Positions 35,271-47,299 of a stretch of 64,000 nucleotides of DNA are shown here, one piece after another. Origin of the DNA: Antedon mediterranea. Its lineage: Eukaryota; Echinodermata; Crinoidea; Comatulida; Antedonidae. The stretch is taken from the NCBI RefSeq assembly GCF_964355755.1, contig NC_092677.1, positions 19,564,101-19,628,100 of the forward strand, given 5' to 3'. Under the pieces are notes generated by a model that saw nothing but the letters and a program-made list of their open reading frames with translations, was not told where the DNA came from and ran no database searches. Each line of letters starts with the position of its first letter. Position 1 is the stretch's first letter. Made by a program: the position numbers and the translations under genes.

Positions 35271-36486
35271 GACATCTCATGGCATGATGAATGGTATGAA
35301 ATGTCCATCATGCTATTTGGGACTTATATTATTAAATTATAATGTAGTGATTAAAGTCAAAGGTAAAAAAACATGGGTGTTTTGGAATATTTTGACAACA
35401 AATTCGCTTATGTATTCCTATCAATTACCAAGATTCCTATATAATTATGATATAAAATACTGTATTGGCCAGATCAATAGTTCAAATGGCAAAATAGGTG
35501 GTTTCTAAAGGCTTTTAGTATTTTTCTTTAACTATAGAGTTGGGCACACTGCTTAAGTTAGGACAATTTTGAAGTCTCTACGGCCAGCAGTTGATGCGGT
35601 ATTGAGATAACCCAAATTTAGGGTCAAAGTTATAAATTTTGAAACCAATTTCGTATCCTATCGATCACCAAGATGTCTATAAAAATAAATATGCCTACGT
35701 CAATAGTTCAAAGGTCAAAATAGAAGGTTTTTAAAGGTTTTTGGTATTTTTCTTTCATTAAAGTAAATAGAAAGTTGGGCATTCCGAATAATTTGGGACA
35801 ACTTTGAAGTCTCTATGGCCAGTCGTTGATGAGATATTGAGATAATCCAAATTTAGGGTCAAAGTTCAAAACATGCATTTCCGGTCATTTTTTTAAAAAC
35901 TTTTCCATTATAATGAATATAAATATGGGTCTTCTGAGTATTTTGACACAAATTTTGCTTATGTACTCCTATCGATCACCAAGATGTCTATAAAATTAAA
36001 ATATGCTTAGGTCAATAGTTCAAAGGTCAGAATAGAAGGTTTCTAAAGGAATTTTGTATTTTTCTTTCATTATAGTGAATAGAAAGTTGGGCATTCTGAA
36101 TAATTTGGGACAATTTTGAACTCTGTACGGCCAGTCGTTGATGAGATATTGAGATAATCCAAATTTATGGTCAAAGGTCAAAACAGGCATTTCCGGTCAT
36201 TTTTTAAAAAACTTCTCCATTACAGTGAATATAAATATTGGTCTTCTGAGTATTTTGACACCAAGATTGTTTACTTACACCTACTGGTTGTCAAAATATG
36301 GTAAATAATGTTAAGATGGCCGCCATTTTGAAAAATGGCCCAATCAGGTTGAAGCACAACGGGGAAACCCGGGGACTTTTAGTATGTTGTTCCAGACAAC
36401 ATTGGGGACCTATCCTGAAAAATTCAGCTTTAGCATATTTATTTCTACCTTTGGCCCTTTTTTTGTCTAATACTCCTGGACTATCA

Positions 36487-37306
36487 GTCTAATTACCGAA
36501 AACAACAGAAAACAACCAAAAAACAAACCAAAAAAAAAATATAAATATCGAAAACTAATTTTTTTAATGTCGCACTCTACTGACTGGGTGTTTCTAAAGC
36601 TAAGACCATGACAGAGTCTGAGAGAAGACCTTTTTGACGCAATGTGACCATGTTGTTTATGATATTTTGAGTGGTAAAGTGACGGACATTGACACACCAT
36701 CGTTCATTGATGTGACATACCTTCTAGGTTTTTTGTAAATGATGCACCTCTCCCGAGGGTCGTATAGTGGGTCATACAATTGAAAAATGAATCCAAACAA
36801 GCTCATGATACCGATTCACAATAAAATATATTCATTAAAATCACTGTATTCAAGTTATAATATATCATTTCATCCTTAATCACTTCAAAACATGAGCATA
36901 AGCAGTTATACAGTAGGTAAAATCATGCTTGTTTTTGAAAATCGAAAGGCTAAAAATGAAATGTGTTTATAGAATTAGTAAGTAAATGTACGGTGTACTG
37001 TATATCATTTGATTTGTACGATTTTAAGTTGAATTTTGTGCACACTACCATTTCATAGGGTCTTTGCTTTTGAGTGCACGGTCTTCTCTCACCAAGGTCT
37101 TACAGTAGCTTTTAAACCATCAATAGAGGGTGACATTAAAACAAATATTATACAAATTTGTTTTCGGTATTTAGATTTTTCGATAAGTTTGGATATTCTG
37201 GTTTATACGGGCTTAATCAAATTTAGTGTTATTGTATTATACTTATACTAATAGTAAAATTAATGTGTTTGAATAAATTGTTTTCTTGTAATAATAATGT
37301 AATAAT
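36487..37306. other. No gene seen
   Basis: Spacer between two mobile elements. Short frames have no recognisable motif. Confidence 0.4.
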
Positions 37307-37314
37307 AATATTAA

Positions 37315-38567
37315 CAGTGGCGTATCCAGTAGGGGGCCGGGGGGCCCGGGCCCCCCCTGATTTCGTTTCCGTCGGCACATCATCGCGGCCGTCGGCAAAC
37401 AAAGGTGCCGGGGAAAAAAATAAACTATTTATTCTGACAATAATTTAACTGTAAACATAATTCTTTTGAGTGTTTGTTTATTTACATATCATATCATCAT
37501 TGATCCCTTCAGATCAACTATTTTTTATTTTCATTACATCTAACGAAACACGTTAAAAATGTGTAGCACGTACGTACGGCCGTACGCGGTAGATTGTTTA
37601 CTCAAAAGTCTTTGACCTTACCCTAAAACCTTGTTTTTGCATGCAATTGAGCCTCTCATGACCTGAGATTTGTATGTCTTCCTACCCTAAGAGATTATAC
37701 AGTATAGTTCCACATGCCATGTGCTTTTTTGTCTAAGATATATTTATTATAAGTGCCAAAAACCCGGTTTTTTTTCTCGATATGAGGCCTTTATTATTAA
37801 AAATTTTTAAAGAAAAAGCACATATACCATAAAAAATATCCATGTATTTCATTTTTGGAACAGAATATTCCGTGAGGCTCAACTACAAAACCACCATTTT
37901 GTGATATGATGTCATCGTAAGCCAATCAAAGCTGAGCTTTCTCGCGATTGGCATTGCTCACGGTTGAATGATTTAGGATTCTAGCTGATTTGATTGGTGA
38001 ATGCGAATCACCCGCAGCGGAATGTTTTCTCTCGCGCGTGTACCATGAATCTCTCTGATCATTACTACACAAAGTTAGAGCAATGAATTTGTCCGAATTC
38101 CGTTAAGTAAACAACTTTATATATTTTATACGCATTTAATAACATGTTTTATTGATATTTCCAATGGTGATATATAAAATAAATTACTAAAAAACGTAAT
38201 TATATGTAATTATTTTAACCAAAAATGGCGTAGTTAATAGAATTGTCGACTGAGGCCGCAAATTGTTTTACTTCTTTCGTGGCTAAAAACGATCATTTTC
38301 GGCGATGTTTTAGACCCTATATTTCGAAAACTACAAGTCAGATTTTCCTAATTCTTTCTTTATTGTAATATGAATACAACATACTAACAGATAATGTTGG
38401 TTTGGTTTTAATTTTGCATCGTTATCCCATATAAGACAATATGACTATGTAATCCTAGAACATATATTGATCAGAGACGTCGTGTATGTACAGATAATGA
38501 CACCAATTTTGTCGGCAAATTGGCAATTCCCGGCCCCTCCAACTTCAAAATCCTGGATATGCCACTG
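37315..38567. mobile_element. hAT-like non-autonomous element with 8-bp TSD
   Basis: The left end CAGTGGCGTATCCAG, with a G-rich then C-rich stretch, and the right end CTGGATATGCCACTG are inverted. AATATTAA flanks both ends (37307-37314 and 38568-38575). An 8-bp duplication and CAG...CTG ends fit hAT. No transposase frame is present. Its segment around 38280-38400 reappears inverted at 42480-42650. Confidence 0.85.
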
Positions 38568-38776
38568 AATATTAAAACATATAGGCCTAATCTATAGGTT
38601 TTATCTTCAATTTTACCCAAAAACCTGTAAAACTTAGCTTATCCTCAAAATTGTTGATTTTTTTCCATATTTGTAATAAATTTTACTATTTTTTTTCTAC
38701 TTCAACTAGTTCAATCAGAAATTACATGTACAGTACAGTAAGTAAAATTGTTAACAATTTTTGTATTTCTTGTTTA

Positions 38777-41700
38777 GAAACAATCAATCATGTCTACAGA
38801 ATTAGGACAAACAATTCTATGTGAATCAAAGTTAAAGAAGCTGTTTGACTTAGTGGAAATGCTAAAATGCTTTCAAGTGGTTTGGTTAGATGAGTATTTA
38901 CAGAGGAAAGATAGGTTTTCAAAAGAAATTGAAGGTCTGTATTTGTATTTACATATAATAAATAAAGTAATTTAAACTCGAGAAAACTAAAGGAAGGAAA
39001 CTATTGATGTTTTGCCATGCTAACCTTCAAAATGTATTTTGTTACATTTGTAAGTGTAATTTTGGAGAGACAAAGACCTTAAAACAGAGTTTCCCCTTGT
39101 GTTAAAACTTAATAAGCAGCGCCTTAGAGACCATAAAGAATGTGGATGATGTGATCTCTCCTTTACAACAACAAGATCAGAACATGGAGGTATAAAAATA
39201 GAAGGAGAGGGGCTCAGAAGACAAGCCTTAGTTATAACGTAGTCCGCCACCTCCCCATATAGCGCAGCATGTTACACAATGTTAACCGCGACTTATGCGC
39301 AGTGTGCCTTTGCGTAGTCGCTTCCTAGTCGCGTTCTCAGTCACTGCGCATGCCTCCTGATATCGGCGACGTGACGTCACGTGCTTGTTTACTCTGCATG
39401 CAGAGGAGATAAATTGCCTGCTTTACTTTACAGCAATGATTATTTTTCTAGCCTATTATTATAATATTAATTATGCAAAGACTACTCCGGCCCTAGCCTA
39501 AAACTATAGGCCTAGTCACGGTTTCGTAATTGAATACCTCCCCATCCATTGTCAACAAACCCGCGAAAATATGCCTAATGTATTTCGTCAATATCTTGGC
39601 CGGCAATCATCGGCAGCCCAGCAACTAAGAAGAATGTAAAGTAATAACCATGTGTTCTTCACACAAAACTACAGCTGTATGACGACGTTTATTAATATTT
39701 TATCGTAAATAAATTGCATAAACAGCAAGTAAAATACAATAACAACTATAATGAGAGCCTGATAAAATTTGCTTAAAATGTCATGTAAACGTGTTTGGTA
39801 TCAATATTTAAAGATTTTTTAAGCGGGAAGCAAACATTTGATTGCGCAACAATTATAACACAAACAATAGCACTGCGCATGCCAAAAGTATATAGTATGT
39901 GTTTGTTTAAGTGTATATTTGAGGGTCTCACCTCCTGTATAATAGAGGGCTGACTAAAGGCGGCGACAGAGCTTAGTAACAAAGTTCGCGCAGCGCGCTG
40001 TCGACACAAGGCTTTGACTTTGGAAATACCATGGCGACATCCTGTTAACGCGCTACAATACATTCGAGCTCTCTCCTTCTATTTTCAATTCAATTTAAAA
40101 TTCTTTAATCATCCCACACGGGGCAATTCAAGTAAAAAGGTCTGGATTAAAATGATCTTACAAAATATACAAAATATCACAATACACAGTACAATATAAC
40201 ATTTTTATACCTCCATGATCACAATAATGGCAATCTCCAGTTGCAAATTTGCTTTGATGAAAAAAGATGAAATTTCTAAATTAAATGCTGATGCAGACTC
40301 GTTTAACTACCGCTTGAGTGAAAACAGAATGTCATATTTCACAAATATAAAAACATTCATCACAGTGGCGGATCTAGGTGGAGTGAATAGGGTGGCTAGC
40401 CACCCCCCGTAATTCTAAAAAAAAAAAGATGCAACCAACACGCGAGCGTCGCTAGATGTGGATTGGATGCATCTGATTCTTTTAATTAAGAAGAGTAGGC
40501 TAGAGCTAGGGTTAGCATTATAGTTACATTATTTAAATAGGCTAACATAGTGAAAGAGCTAGGAGTTTAATTACTACAGTATTTATGAATTCAAGAGTTT
40601 AAAAAGAAAATTCGATTTAAAATCTTGCTGGTATGTTATTTTTAAAGGACAACTTTAACCATAGAGTACTAAGTTTGACAATGTATTAGGGATGTACATG
40701 GTGAGAACAATTGCGAGATTTCCAATTTTCCCACACATGCTCGTTCACCGTCATGAATTGGCTGATGGATTGGTTGATCAGGTTATACAATTATTCATTG
40801 CCTAAATTAGCCACTGGTTAGTCTGTTATTTGAAGAAATATAATAATCCAGATAGGCTAAATGTTTACGATTTATTTTTTTAAATGTGAGTATTTTATAT
40901 AATATATTTTAATCTGTTATAGCCCTTCAGAATGAAAGGTAACTTTCCTGTTTACAACTTTGTGTAGAAGCTTTTGAATTGTAGATATGAATTCATGTAA
41001 AAATGGGTTGGATGTTGACGTTACACATTACCAGTTGAATTAAACAGTACTAGCAGTAAACCGTGCTCCTCACAGTTTTTCTAGCTTAATATGTGGTTAT
41101 TATACTAATTCGCATAGGAGGTGAAAGTATAATAAAAACGTACGCTTCCCTGAGAAAAGTACTCTGACAAATTATTAAAAAACAAATCAAGAATAAAATT
41201 CCGAACTATTTACGGCCATTGCTTTTGTTATAAACAAAGTATTCCTTCACTTTAAAATATCTGAAAGTAATATTGGTGATGGAACTTGGGATAGCAACGA
41301 ATAGGAAGGCAAAAAGTAGATGAGAGGGTAATATGTCAATCAATCAGTACCAGTTTATAATATGATTTGGTATTATAGAAATAAGATGTGAAGTATTGGA
41401 ATAATACAGACTTGAAATCAACACAACAAAAAGGTGCACATGGTGGTGGTATTCAAAATTAGATGATGCGCACAGACACTGACGAAAGTATAAAATACCA
41501 AACTATATATTTTGGGTGTTTTTTCATGGTGTACAGTAGTGTTATATTTTGTTTTGTTTTTTCCTTTTGCTTTGTTTTTAATTATGCTCAGAAATAAAAG
41601 TGAATGAAAAATACATTGCAGTGGAAAAACATTGTTAATTAATTGTTTTCGTAATTGTGGTAAGTTGCTTTAATATTCAATAATATTACAAACCATTTAG

Positions 41701-44700
41701 ATTCATTTTGTTTGTATAATTTTATTCATTTACATTTAAAAAACATTTTTGTGGTTTTGATATTTTTTTGCAACTTTTGTAATTACACATTGTGGTCTAA
41801 TTTGGATTTTTTGGTAATACTTTTGTTTACACATATCGCAGATTCGAACTCGAACGTACTAAGCATTGATATCAATGGCCACTGCGTTTTAATTACTGAG
41901 ACAAACGCAAATCATTCTGTTCAAAGGATAGGTATAATTAATTAAAACATCAACAACGCGATCATTTGATATGGTTGACCGGCTGCCGAGACTAAACACT
42001 TTTGGGGCAACACCGTTAATTTCATACTATGTACCTTCTGGCTCCCATTTCATCATATATTATATAAATAATGAATGTTTATGAGTGTAATGGTACAAAT
42101 AATGGCATGAGGTGAATGATGAAAGGATATCAACGAGGCAACGCTGAGTTGATATTTAACCATTCATCATTCACCAAATGCCATTATTTGTACCATTATA
42201 CGAATATAAAACATTCATTATTTGTTCTTTCTTCAGATATAATGGTTTATTATATCAATTATTTTTGTTTAACAATCAGTAGTAAACATTTTGTGTAAAT
42301 ATAGTCTGGCCTACTATACAGAACAAAAACTAAACTACAGCATATGTAGGCCTACATATTCCAGGGTAGGAGCATGGACCTATCTAATTTATAGGTCCAT
42401 GTTAGGAGCATTAATTACTCCCTAATTTGACCCGGCCCACATGTATATACAGTAGGCTACCTAGCTAGGGATAACGATGCAACATTAAAAGTTTTAAATA
42501 GCATACATTGCCTGTTAATATTTTGTATCAATATTAAAATAAAGAAAGAATTATGAAAATCTGACTTGTAGTTTTCAAAATATATAGTCCAAAACATGGC
42601 CGAAAATAATCATTTATAGCCATAAACGAAGTAAATAAATTGTAGGCAATTGTATGAACTTAAAATTGGTAGTGCTGCGGAGACAATTTTGTTTACTTAA
42701 TGTATATTTTTTGTACAGCTCCTTTTACTGTGTATATTTCCCATGTTTTTTGTAATCATTAATGATTTTTACTAAAGGAAAACTTCCTTCATATTTAAGA
42801 GACCTTGCTCTTCTTGGCAAGTCTTTGTCAAAGCTATTTTCAAACCTAAATTCTCCTTTTTTTCATCATTCGTCTGCTGAAAATATATTGTGCCTGATTG
42901 GTCCAATTGAAGTAGTGATGAAAAATTTTCGCCATAAATCCTAATAACCATTTTATATCAATTCATTTTTCTTTAAGGTTTTATTTGCACAAAGGCTGGT
43001 TTAATTGATAAGCAATTTTTGGATCATCTTCCCAATCTGAAGGTCGTGAGTATATGTTCAGCTGGATTTGAAGGACTAGATGTATCCATGCTTCATAGAT
43101 TAAACATCCGAGTTTCCAATGTCCCTCACCTAGTTTCAGAATCAACGGCCGATCTAACATTTGCATTGATACTTGCAACTGCAAGGCAACTTCGAAAAAG
43201 TATGTAATCTTTTTATTATGTTGATTATTGAATATTTGATGATGTATTACTTTTTGTACATTTATACTTCACTTTAAATTTCTGCCACTGAAAAAAATTA
43301 TCTGCACTTTATGAAAGGTAAATTAACATACTAACTGTATGATATTGATAGTTTACAAATAATATCAAGTGTTTTGCATCCAGTCAAACACAAATTGAAT
43401 AGGCACAACAAATGGACTTTTGGATGAGTGTCCGTTTACGGGAGATGTGTCCTCTAATACAAGAAGTAAACATTTTGTTTTTTGCTAGATATTCAGAGTT
43501 CTCAGCATCCTGATTTGGAAGTCAGAATGTCGCCACAATTCACCTCATTAGGCACAGACGTGACAGGTGCTACCCTGGGCATTCTTGGAATGGGTAGCAT
43601 AGGTTATTGTGTAGCTATGAGAGCAACTGGCTTCAGAATGAACACTTTTTACTACAACCGAAACAGAAGGTACTATATTTCACTTGTTGTATACAGTAAA
43701 GCCTTAATAAGGAGCTACTTTCTTAATAGGGATGATAGAGATACAGTAATTGTAAAGCTGATGTATGCCATCCTATGACCTGAAGCATACGTTTATAGTG
43801 TTGAATTGTGTGTCTATATTATATAGATAACAGCTTTCATAATAAGTTAAAAACATGAAGCTAACAATAACAGTTTGACATGCACATGTGTCATTTCATG
43901 AGAAAGATAATTACTGTACCGAAGAAATAACATAATCAAGATTCTCTCTGTTGAATGTGATGATGATCTATAATGAAAGTAAAAAAAAATCCTACTCTTT
44001 AAATTTAGTTGGTGATACAATAGTGTCAACCGTTTGTAGCACTAATGTACATAAATTTGATGGCTTCCATAATTTAACTAAACAAGAAACATTGAATCAT
44101 GTACATTACCGTTGACCTGAAGTCTATGTGTATTGTGGCTTGGTGGTTATGATGGCTTGGCTACCACTCCAAGGGTTCTGGGTTCAACACCCATCACATG
44201 TCAGGATTTTTTCTAAGGTACAAAATTACAACTCTACTCCCAAAGACTTATAATTGAAATTGTGAATTCATAAAATGGCACCTTGATGACATCATAGCTG
44301 AATGATCATGTTGAAAAGTCACTTATGACCAGTTTTATTTGTAAGTTATTGTGAAAATTTGAAAATCAATGATAGCATTTTTTTTTATATAATCAGTACA
44401 CAAAATCTGTGGAGAAATAAACAAAGATTTATAACAGGTGGAAAAAATTAATATGAAAAATTGTTCATTACTTGATGTAGCGACAGCTAGCACTGTCGGT
44501 GAGATGGAACCGCCACCAGGCTCTTGCTGAATTAACTCTTATGCCAAATCGCATACAGCTTTCTCTCCAACCGGGTTTTTGTTGATGTTCTTAACTCTGC
44601 CAATTTCGATTGAAATCCTATCTTTCAGTAAAAGGGGATTGTGGACGAGTGCCATGAAGCCTGGGGCAGGGTCTGTGCAGATTTGCTGATGTATAAACAA

Positions 44701-47013
44701 CCGTTAATGTAGAACAATCCATCGCTAATGTAGTAAAACCAGCTAATGTAGAAACACCAACAGCTTATGCATTTACTATCACCAGCAAATGAAAAAAAAT
44801 ATGCATTTTACAAACCTATGTCTAAATTTGTGAAAGAAAAAGAGAGTAAAAGTATCACATTTGAGGGACTAGTGCTGTTTTGCTGTACACATGTGTTAAA
44901 GAGTCGCTATCCGGGTTTGAAAAATACTATGAAAGCCCGAGCGGTCTAATGGTGATCAAGCAGAAAATTTCCCGAATATCGTTGGGGCGACAACAGCACT
45001 AGTCCTTCCAATTGTGCGCACATACACCAGAGATCAAATTGATGTAACCCAGGTTTAGTCTTCCTCAATCAATACTTATCTTTTAAATAAACAAATATCT
45101 TGGAGACAAACTAATCAAAGTACATCAAAACAATCTAAATTCGGAAAAACTATTTATTGAGTAAAAGTTAGTATAAATAAATGTTTGGTCACCTTTACCA
45201 TTGTAATAGCACAATGGAAAATTAAAAGATAAACTAAATCACACAGTACAGTCTAAATACTAAAACAACTAAAACAATTCAATACAAACTTAATTTAAAG
45301 GTATTAGATCAGGCATCAAGTCTGCCCAAAATAATGATAAAAGTATGCATATCACTCACCTAAAATAGAGAGCTAATATCCTCATTGAGTGTAATAAAAA
45401 TAACTTCAAAACTTTAAGTGTACAAACTGTACAACGTGTAAATATCACAATCTTCTTTAACTTGAATTGTACTTTAAACTTAGTACTCTTTTAGTATACC
45501 GTATATAATATATGTCTTTCAGTACTTTCAAATAGGTTCTCGACTCAACTCAACATTGTTCGAAATGTAAAAGTACATAAAGTTGAAATTTAATTAAAGT
45601 TGGAGTGTCCAGCACGTCCGATGGCAAGAGGCAAAGAGAAAGAAATCTCCCAAAACATACCCTAATGTCATCCAAAATTGTCAAACAAGGTTTACCCCTA
45701 TTGGTCCATTCGTGTTACTAGGCAAAATTCAAGAGGGGTAAATTGACCAATTGGTCAATTCCCAAATTTAGGACCTCCCATTTAAATAGATAAACATGTA
45801 AGAAGATTAAAACAGAACAAAGAGAATTCTTAAAAGGATTAATTAACAAAATGATTAAAACATATGCAGTTCCAAGGAAAAGCAATATATAAATGCAAAC
45901 ATCTTAATGCTATATTGATAAACAATTTTGCCCACCCACACAAAATTGTGTACCTGCATTACATTGTAGGTACATTGGAAAATAATAAAAAGTAAAGAAA
46001 AAGGAAACATGTCTAAAACATGACAGGGTTACATCGATATGTCCTCATCTTTCAGTATTTTATTCACGAAGTGGGATCTCCAAAAAAATACTTTTATATA
46101 TAAACAGAATAAATTATAAACCACCCGGTGATATTCTAAAATTTAATTAAATAATTTGAAACAATAAAGATGAAGAAATCTGTGGGAATGAGAAAAAGTT
46201 GCCCCAACCGATGGGTGTAAGGTTGATCTTTTTAGGTGAAAAATTTCAATTTCAGTTTTAGTTCTAGTCATGTTATGGTTTGTAAGAGCTTGCATTTTTT
46301 GGGGGCTTGTGCTGTGAAATCTGTAATTTTCCCAAATACTGAATTGTCTTATTTCTTCAAAGCACCATGATATTCGACATTTTGTTTCGTCCCCAAAAAA
46401 GTTTATGCTGCATAAAACAAAATATTTAAAACAAACTTTTCTCAAAGCTTACCAAACTATTAAGTGTTTATGAAAACTTGTTCCTTCCTACAGGCCTAAA
46501 TTAGATGAAGATTGTGTTAATGCTAAATATTGTCGCAGTTTAGATGAACTATTAAAGCTCTCTCAATTTCTTGTGATCTCGGTCCCACTCACCCAGGAGA
46601 CCGAAAATATGATTGGTCATAGAGAACTGGCTCTTATGAAGCCATCTTCCATACTCATCAATGTTTCAAGAGGTATGTATATTATGTCTAAAACCAACCA
46701 CAGCTATTTTTTGCTTTTGCTCCAATGAATAGCTACTGTGTAACTAAAAATGTTCTCTCTCTTGGTAGGGTGTGTTGTTGACACCAGTGCTTTAGTAGAA
46801 GCTTTAAATGATGGAAAAATTTCAGCTGCAGGGTTAGATGTCACCGAACCAGAACCTCTGCCATATGATCACCCTCTTGTGCATATGGATAATGTTATAC
46901 TGTCTGGTCACTCAGGTGCAGCAACAGTGGAGGTTCGCAAACAAATATTTAAACAATCATTAGAAAACTTGAAAGCTGGATTCACTTCTGGGCCAATGAA
47001 CAATGAACTCTGA
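38777..47013 (+). CDS. D-2-hydroxyacid dehydrogenase, glyoxylate/hydroxypyruvate reductase-like
   Basis: Five exons join in phase: 38777-38934 (ATG at 38790), 42978-43199, 43489-43669, 46494-46672 and 46769-47013 with TGA. The protein is 323 residues, the usual family length. Visible landmarks are [20 protein letters not shown], the Rossmann loop [10 protein letters not shown], a basic NRNRR after beta-2 that favours NADPH over NADH, the catalytic Arg in NVSRG, Glu in DVTEPEPLP and His in SGHSGAAT. The family reduces glyoxylate or hydroxypyruvate (or similar 2-keto acids) to 2-hydroxyacids; the precise substrate cannot be read here, and GRHPR orthology is not proven. The first donor is AAG|GTCTGT, a weak site. 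A 5' UTR exon probably precedes the acceptor TTGTTTAG at 38769-38776. AATAAA at 47161 may be the poly(A) signal. Introns are full of repeats. Confidence 0.93.
39005..40080. other. First-intron sequence without recognised features
   Basis: It includes a CG-rich patch near 39280-39400 with TGACGTCACGTG. No exon matching the dehydrogenase phase was needed or found here. Confidence 0.4.
40085..40140 (-). repeat. Possible L2-like LINE or SINE 3' tail
   Basis: On the minus strand it reads TTGAATTGCCCCGTGTGGGA followed by ATTAAAGAATT and AATTGAATTGAA, resembling the conserved CCCC...GGG hairpin and AATAAAG-type end of L2-type 3' tails. Only the tail is present. Confidence 0.35.
40369..40430 (+). 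repeat. Truncated terminus of a CAGTGGCGG element
   Basis: CAGTGGCGGATCTAGG, then GGTGGCTAGCCACCCCCC, matches the end style of 14626-15827. No opposite terminus was found nearby. Confidence 0.5.
40431..42060. other. First-intron sequence, no feature seen
   Basis: AT-rich, with low-complexity T runs. I recognise no exon or repeat border. Confidence 0.4.
42066..42223. repeat. 158-bp near-perfect palindrome (hairpin MITE)
   Basis: The left arm runs AAATAATGAATGTTT...GTACAAATAATGGCAT..GTGAATGATGAA, and the right arm is its complement ending AAACATTCATTATTT. The loop contains GATATCAACGAGGCAACGC and GTTGATAT. It lies inside the first dehydrogenase intron and would form a long RNA hairpin in the pre-mRNA. 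Confidence 0.85.
42480..42680 (-). repeat. Fragment related to the hAT-like element interior
   Basis: In reverse complement it matches 38250-38400: shared ACTACAAGTCAGATTTTC, ATTCTTTCTTTAT and a diverged TTTTCGGC(G/C)ATGTTTT. No terminus is present. Confidence 0.55.
44460..44700 (-). pseudogene. LTR-retrotransposon integrase fragment
   Basis: Minus-strand translation gives [39 protein letters not shown] and, after a stop, ELIQQEPGG, resembling the integrase catalytic core of LTR elements (D, then the GRxKNxNKNPVAEKAVxE block with the third acidic residue). It is short and carries an in-frame stop, so it is a relic. It lies in the third intron of the dehydrogenase. The neighbouring 44700-44765 has repeated TAATGTAG words shared with window position 35-55. 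Confidence 0.65.
45043..46033. repeat. Candidate solo LTR
   Basis: TGTAACCCAGG at the start and ACAGGGTTACA at the end give the TG...CA form with inverted tips. The flanks TTGA and TCGA differ by one base, so a TSD is not secure. Its closeness to an integrase fragment is suggestive. Otherwise the segment is plain AT-rich intron. Confidence 0.35.
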
Positions 47014-47160
47014 ACTCGACTTCTTGATAAAACTGTTTGTATTTGGAATCTGTATGTTCTTAAAGATCCAAGCCTAATCCTGATTTACATCTGTGCATGG
47101 TGTTTTGGTCATCTTTGTTGAAAAAGAACACATGTTCATAGGCAAATCAATAATATAAAT

Positions 47161-47166
47161 AATAAA
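47161..47166 (+). terminator. Possible poly(A) signal of the dehydrogenase gene
   Basis: AATAAA lies 148 bp after the TGA stop, a normal short 3' UTR distance. No transcript evidence is available. Confidence 0.5.
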
Positions 47167-47299
47167 TACCTTTCTTGGACATAATCATCACTTTATTACA
47201 AGATTGCTAACTCAGAAACACATACACACACCTCCAGTAATTGAAAACATTGTACGTAAACGCAACATTAGTGATTCCGGAAACTTAAAAGATTATGAA

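Larger units (their letters stand above)
32149..36483. mobile_element. Foldback element with subrepeat arms
   Basis: The ends TAGTCCAGGAGTATTAGAC and GTCTAATACTCCTGGACTA are inverted, flanked by TCA at 32146-32148 and 36484-36486 (3-bp duplication). Outer arms of about 250 bp contain AAAATGGCGGCCATCTTA. Inner arms (32340-33075 and 35270-36290, inverted) are tandem subrepeats of about 305 bp with TCAACGACTGGCCGTAGAG and TTTGACCTTTGACCC. The centre has a truncated LINE (33061-34231) and about 1 kb of anonymous sequence. No transposase of its own was recognised. It resembles foldback/Galileo-style architecture. Confidence 0.75.
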
